Part shown: piece by piece, positions 6,604 to 8,350 of the stretch
Layout: each line of letters opens with the position of its first letter
Numbering within the stretch: position 1 is the stretch's first letter
Position numbers and translations under genes: made by a program
The notes under the pieces: model-generated
Told to the model about the DNA's origin: nothing
Seen by the model: the letters and a program-made list of their open reading frames with translations, nothing else
Database searches by the model: none
NCBI GenBank assembly: GCA_031282235.1
Contig: JAITED010000141.1
Span: forward strand, 1 to 8,350
Length of the DNA: 8,350 nucleotides
Source: Propionibacteriaceae bacterium
GTDB taxonomy: Bacteria; Actinomycetota; Actinomycetes; Propionibacteriales; Propionibacteriaceae
Direction: 5' to 3'

Positions 6604-6630
6604 TTTGCACTCTGCCCCTTAGAGTGCTAG
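6604..6630. promoter_or_regulatory. CIRCE operator 1 (HrcA site) before groEL
   Basis: TTTGCACTC (6604-6612), 9-nt spacer, GAGTGCTAG (6622-6630). It matches the CIRCE consensus TTAGCACTC-N9-GAGTGCTAA at 16 of 18 arm positions with exact spacing. HrcA is the known CIRCE repressor; no hrcA is in this window. Confidence 0.93.
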
Positions 6631-6633
6631 TTT
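6605..6633 (+). promoter_or_regulatory. Candidate groEL promoter overlapping CIRCE 1
   Basis: TTGCAC (6605-6610) as -35 and TAGTTT (6628-6633) as -10 (TAnnnT) are separated by an ideal 17 nt. Transcription would start near 6640, at the left edge of CIRCE 2, giving a leader of about 53 nt. The -35 box lies within the left arm of CIRCE 1 and the -10 overlaps its right end, so HrcA on CIRCE 1 would block RNA polymerase. Inferred from spacing and placement only. Confidence 0.55.
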
Positions 6634-6639
6634 CTTGAG

Positions 6640-6666
6640 TTAGCACTCTGACCCTTAGAGTGCTAC
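6640..6666. promoter_or_regulatory. CIRCE operator 2 (HrcA site) before groEL
   Basis: TTAGCACTC (6640-6648), 9-nt spacer, GAGTGCTAC (6658-6666): 17 of 18 arm positions match consensus. The arms also pair as nine perfect base pairs (6641-6649 with 6657-6665) around a 7-nt loop, so in the leader mRNA this is a potential 5' stem-loop ending 26 nt before the groEL ATG. Its spacer differs from that of CIRCE 1 by one base, and the sites start 36 bp apart, suggesting a duplication. Confidence 0.95.
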
Positions 6667-6692
6667 CTAAAGTCTGAGAGGTCATCGCTTAC

Positions 6693-8312
6693 ATGTCTAA
6701 GTTGATTGAGTTTGATTCCCGAGCCCGCAAGGGGCTTGAGGAGGGTATGGACATCTTGGCCAACGCGGTCAAGGTCACCCTGGGGCCGAAAGGTCGCAAC
6801 GTTGTCCTAGAGAAGTCGTGGGGCGCTCCCACCATCACCAACGATGGTGTGACCATCGCTAAAGAGATCGAGTTGGCTGACCCGTTCCAAAAGATTGGGG
6901 CAGAGTTGGTCAAAGAGGTCGCCAAAAAGACCGACGATGTGGCCGGGGATGGCACCACCACCGCTACCGTCATCGCGCAGGCGATGGTGAAAGAGGGGCT
7001 GCGCAACGTCACCGCGGGCGCAAACCCGATTGAGTTGAAGAAAGGCATCGAGAAAGCGGTCGCCGCTATCGTCGCTGAACTGCACCGCCTAGCCGTGGAC
7101 GTGGAGACCAAGGAGCAGATTGCCCAGACCGCCTCCATCTCCGCAGGAGACACCGCCGTGGGTGACATCATCGCTGAGGCGATGGACAAGGTAACCAAAG
7201 AGGGCGTAATCACCGTTGAGGAGTCCAATACGTTCGGGCTCACGCTGGAACTCACCGAGGGGATGCGTTTCGATAAGGGCTTTATCAGCGCGTATTTCAT
7301 CACCGATGCCGAACGTATGGAAGCCGTGCTGGATGACCCGTACATCCTGATTGTCAACTCCAAAGTTTCCAGCCTGAAAGACCTGCTGCCGGTGCTGGAG
7401 AAAGTCATGCCCACCGGCCAGCCGCTGCTGGTTATCGCAGAGGATGTCGAGGGCGAGGCGCTCGCCGGTCTGATTCTGAACAAGATACGCGGCACCTTCA
7501 AGTCCGTGGCCGTCAAAGCTCCGGGGTTTGGGGATCGCCGCAAGGCCATGCTCGCCGACATCGCCATCCTCACCGGGGGTCAGGTCATCAGCGAGGAAGT
7601 CGGCCTGTCGCTGGACACCACCGACCTCACCCTGCTGGGGCGCGCTCGCAGCGTGGTCATCACCAAGGACGAATGCACCATCATCGACGGTGCGGGCGAG
7701 AAAGACCAGATTGCGGGTCGGGTGCGCCAGATTCGCGCCGAGATTGAAAAGACCGACAGCGAGTACGACAAGGAGAAGCTGCAAGAGCGGCTCGCCAAAC
7801 TCGCCGGCGGGGTTGCCGTCATCAAGGTCGGCGCGGCCACCGAAGTGGAGCTGAAAGAGCTGAAGCATCGGGTCGAGGACGCCGTCCGCAACGCCAAAGC
7901 CGCGGTCGAAGAGGGCATCGTCCCCGGCGGCGGCGTTGCGCTGCTGCAGGCGGCCGCCGCGGCCAAGCTCGACGGTTTGAGCGGTGACGAGGCGGTGGGC
8001 GCGCAGATCGTGGTGACTGCGTGCGCTGCCCCGTTGCGGCAGATCGCGGTCAACGCGGGCCTCGAAGGCGGCGTGGTGGTCGAAAAGGTGTCCCACCTGC
8101 CGGCCGGTGAGGGTTTGAACGCGGCCACCGGCGAGTACGTCGACCTGGTCGCGGCCGAGATCATCGACCCGGCGAAGGTGACGCGCTCCGCGCTGCAGAA
8201 CGCGGCTTCCATCGCCGCGCTCTTCCTCACCACTGAGGCCGTGATCGCGGACAAGCCGGAGAAGACCCCGCCGATGCCCGCCGGTGGCGATATGGGCGGA
8301 ATGGACTTCTAA
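6693..8312 (+). CDS. groEL: Chaperonin GroEL (Hsp60, GroEL2/Hsp65-like)
   Basis: Forms the double-ring ATP-driven folding chamber for cytosolic proteins, working with GroES. The product is 539 aa, full length. It begins MSKLIEFDSRARKGLEEGMD and shows the equatorial ATP-site motifs: TLGPKGRNVV (29-38), TNDGVTIAKE with D51, AGDGTTTATV with D86, and D396 in the RVEDAVRNAK helix followed by EEGIVPGGGVALL. The numbers run one or two below those of the E. coli catalytic residues D52, D87 and D398. The C-terminus is the Gly/Met tail PAGGDMGGMDF, not the His-rich tail of mycobacterial GroEL1. No groES precedes it; the upstream gene is the flotillin. A lone groEL with a Gly/Met tail is the usual essential-type actinobacterial arrangement. 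The ATG at 6693 has a modest GAGAGG (6676-6681) 11 nt upstream. Expression is probably controlled by HrcA through two CIRCE sites. Odd point: base composition rises sharply in the last 390 bases. Confidence 0.98.
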   Translation: MSKLIEFDSRARKGLEEGMDILANAVKVTLGPKGRNVVLEKSWGAPTITNDGVTIAKEIELADPFQKIGAELVKEVAKKTDDVAGDGTTTATVIAQAMVKEGLRNVTAGANPIELKKGIEKAVAAIVAELHRLAVDVETKEQIAQTASISAGDTAVGDIIAEAMDKVTKEGVITVEESNTFGLTLELTEGMRFDKGFISAYFITDAERMEAVLDDPYILIVNSKVSSLKDLLPVLEKVMPTGQPLLVIAEDVEGEALAGLILNKIRGTFKSVAVKAPGFGDRRKAMLADIAILTGGQVISEEVGLSLDTTDLTLLGRARSVVITKDECTIIDGAGEKDQIAGRVRQIRAEIEKTDSEYDKEKLQERLAKLAGGVAVIKVGAATEVELKELKHRVEDAVRNAKAAVEEGIVPGGGVALLQAAAAAKLDGLSGDEAVGAQIVVTACAAPLRQIAVNAGLEGGVVVEKVSHLPAGEGLNAATGEYVDLVAAEIIDPAKVTRSALQNAASIAALFLTTEAVIADKPEKTPPMPAGGDMGGMDF

Positions 8313-8321
8313 AAATCCCCA

Positions 8322-8347
8322 AAAGTGTCCTCGTTCCGCTTCACTTT
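8322..8347 (+). terminator. Possible weak stem-loop after groEL
   Basis: AAAGTG (8322-8327) and CACTTT (8342-8347) are inverted, 14 nt apart, starting 9 nt after the groEL stop. The stem is short and AU-rich and the window ends before any T-run could be seen, so this is at best a candidate terminator. Confidence 0.2.
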
Positions 8348-8350
8348 GCT

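Noticed and set aside
7089..8254. Large minus-strand frames opposite groEL (335 and 224 codons)
   Set aside because: Antisense to a complete GroEL, mutually overlapping, and without familiar motifs; the known actinobacterial codon bias gives such frames.

Overview
The window reads as chromosomal DNA from a moderately high-GC actinobacterium. The evidence is the dnaK-grpE-dnaJ-hspR gene order, a DnaK that lacks the N-terminal-quarter insertion of Gram-negative DnaKs, HAIR-type operators in front of dnaK, CIRCE operators in front of a groEL with no groES beside it, and strong GC bias in the genes. I cannot name a genus with confidence; a relative of Actinomycetaceae or a nearby family is a guess.

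Layout. On the minus strand, reading right to left from about 4195 to 1, lies the classical heat-shock operon: operator/promoter region with two HAIR palindromes, dnaK, grpE, dnaJ (type I, DnaJ1-like), then hspR (MerR family), which runs off the left edge. Genes are 1 to 5 nt apart, so they are almost certainly one translationally coupled transcript that encodes its own repressor. On the plus strand there follow an NfeD-like membrane protein (about 4360-4902), an AT-rich 214-bp spacer, a flotillin (SPFH/band 7) gene (5117-6529), a 163-bp spacer with two tandem CIRCE operators and a candidate promoter, and a complete groEL (6693-8312). The last 38 bases are non-coding.

How they fit together. 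DnaK, DnaJ and GrpE form the Hsp70 folding cycle, and HspR represses its own operon through HAIR with DnaK as likely co-repressor. GroEL is the Hsp60 chaperonin, and its CIRCE sites imply an HrcA repressor encoded elsewhere, typically beside a second dnaJ. Between the two chaperone loci sits a two-gene membrane module (short NfeD with an OB-like domain plus flotillin), comparable to yuaF-floT of Bacillus, which organises membrane microdomains and responds to envelope stress. The window therefore places a cytosolic proteostasis module under HspR and one under HrcA on either side of a membrane-organisation module. All families are known ones. The most interesting aspects are the operator architecture, the placement of the NfeD/flotillin pair, and a composition step inside groEL. 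I found no CRISPR array, insertion sequence, tRNA or rRNA, and no wholly novel system.
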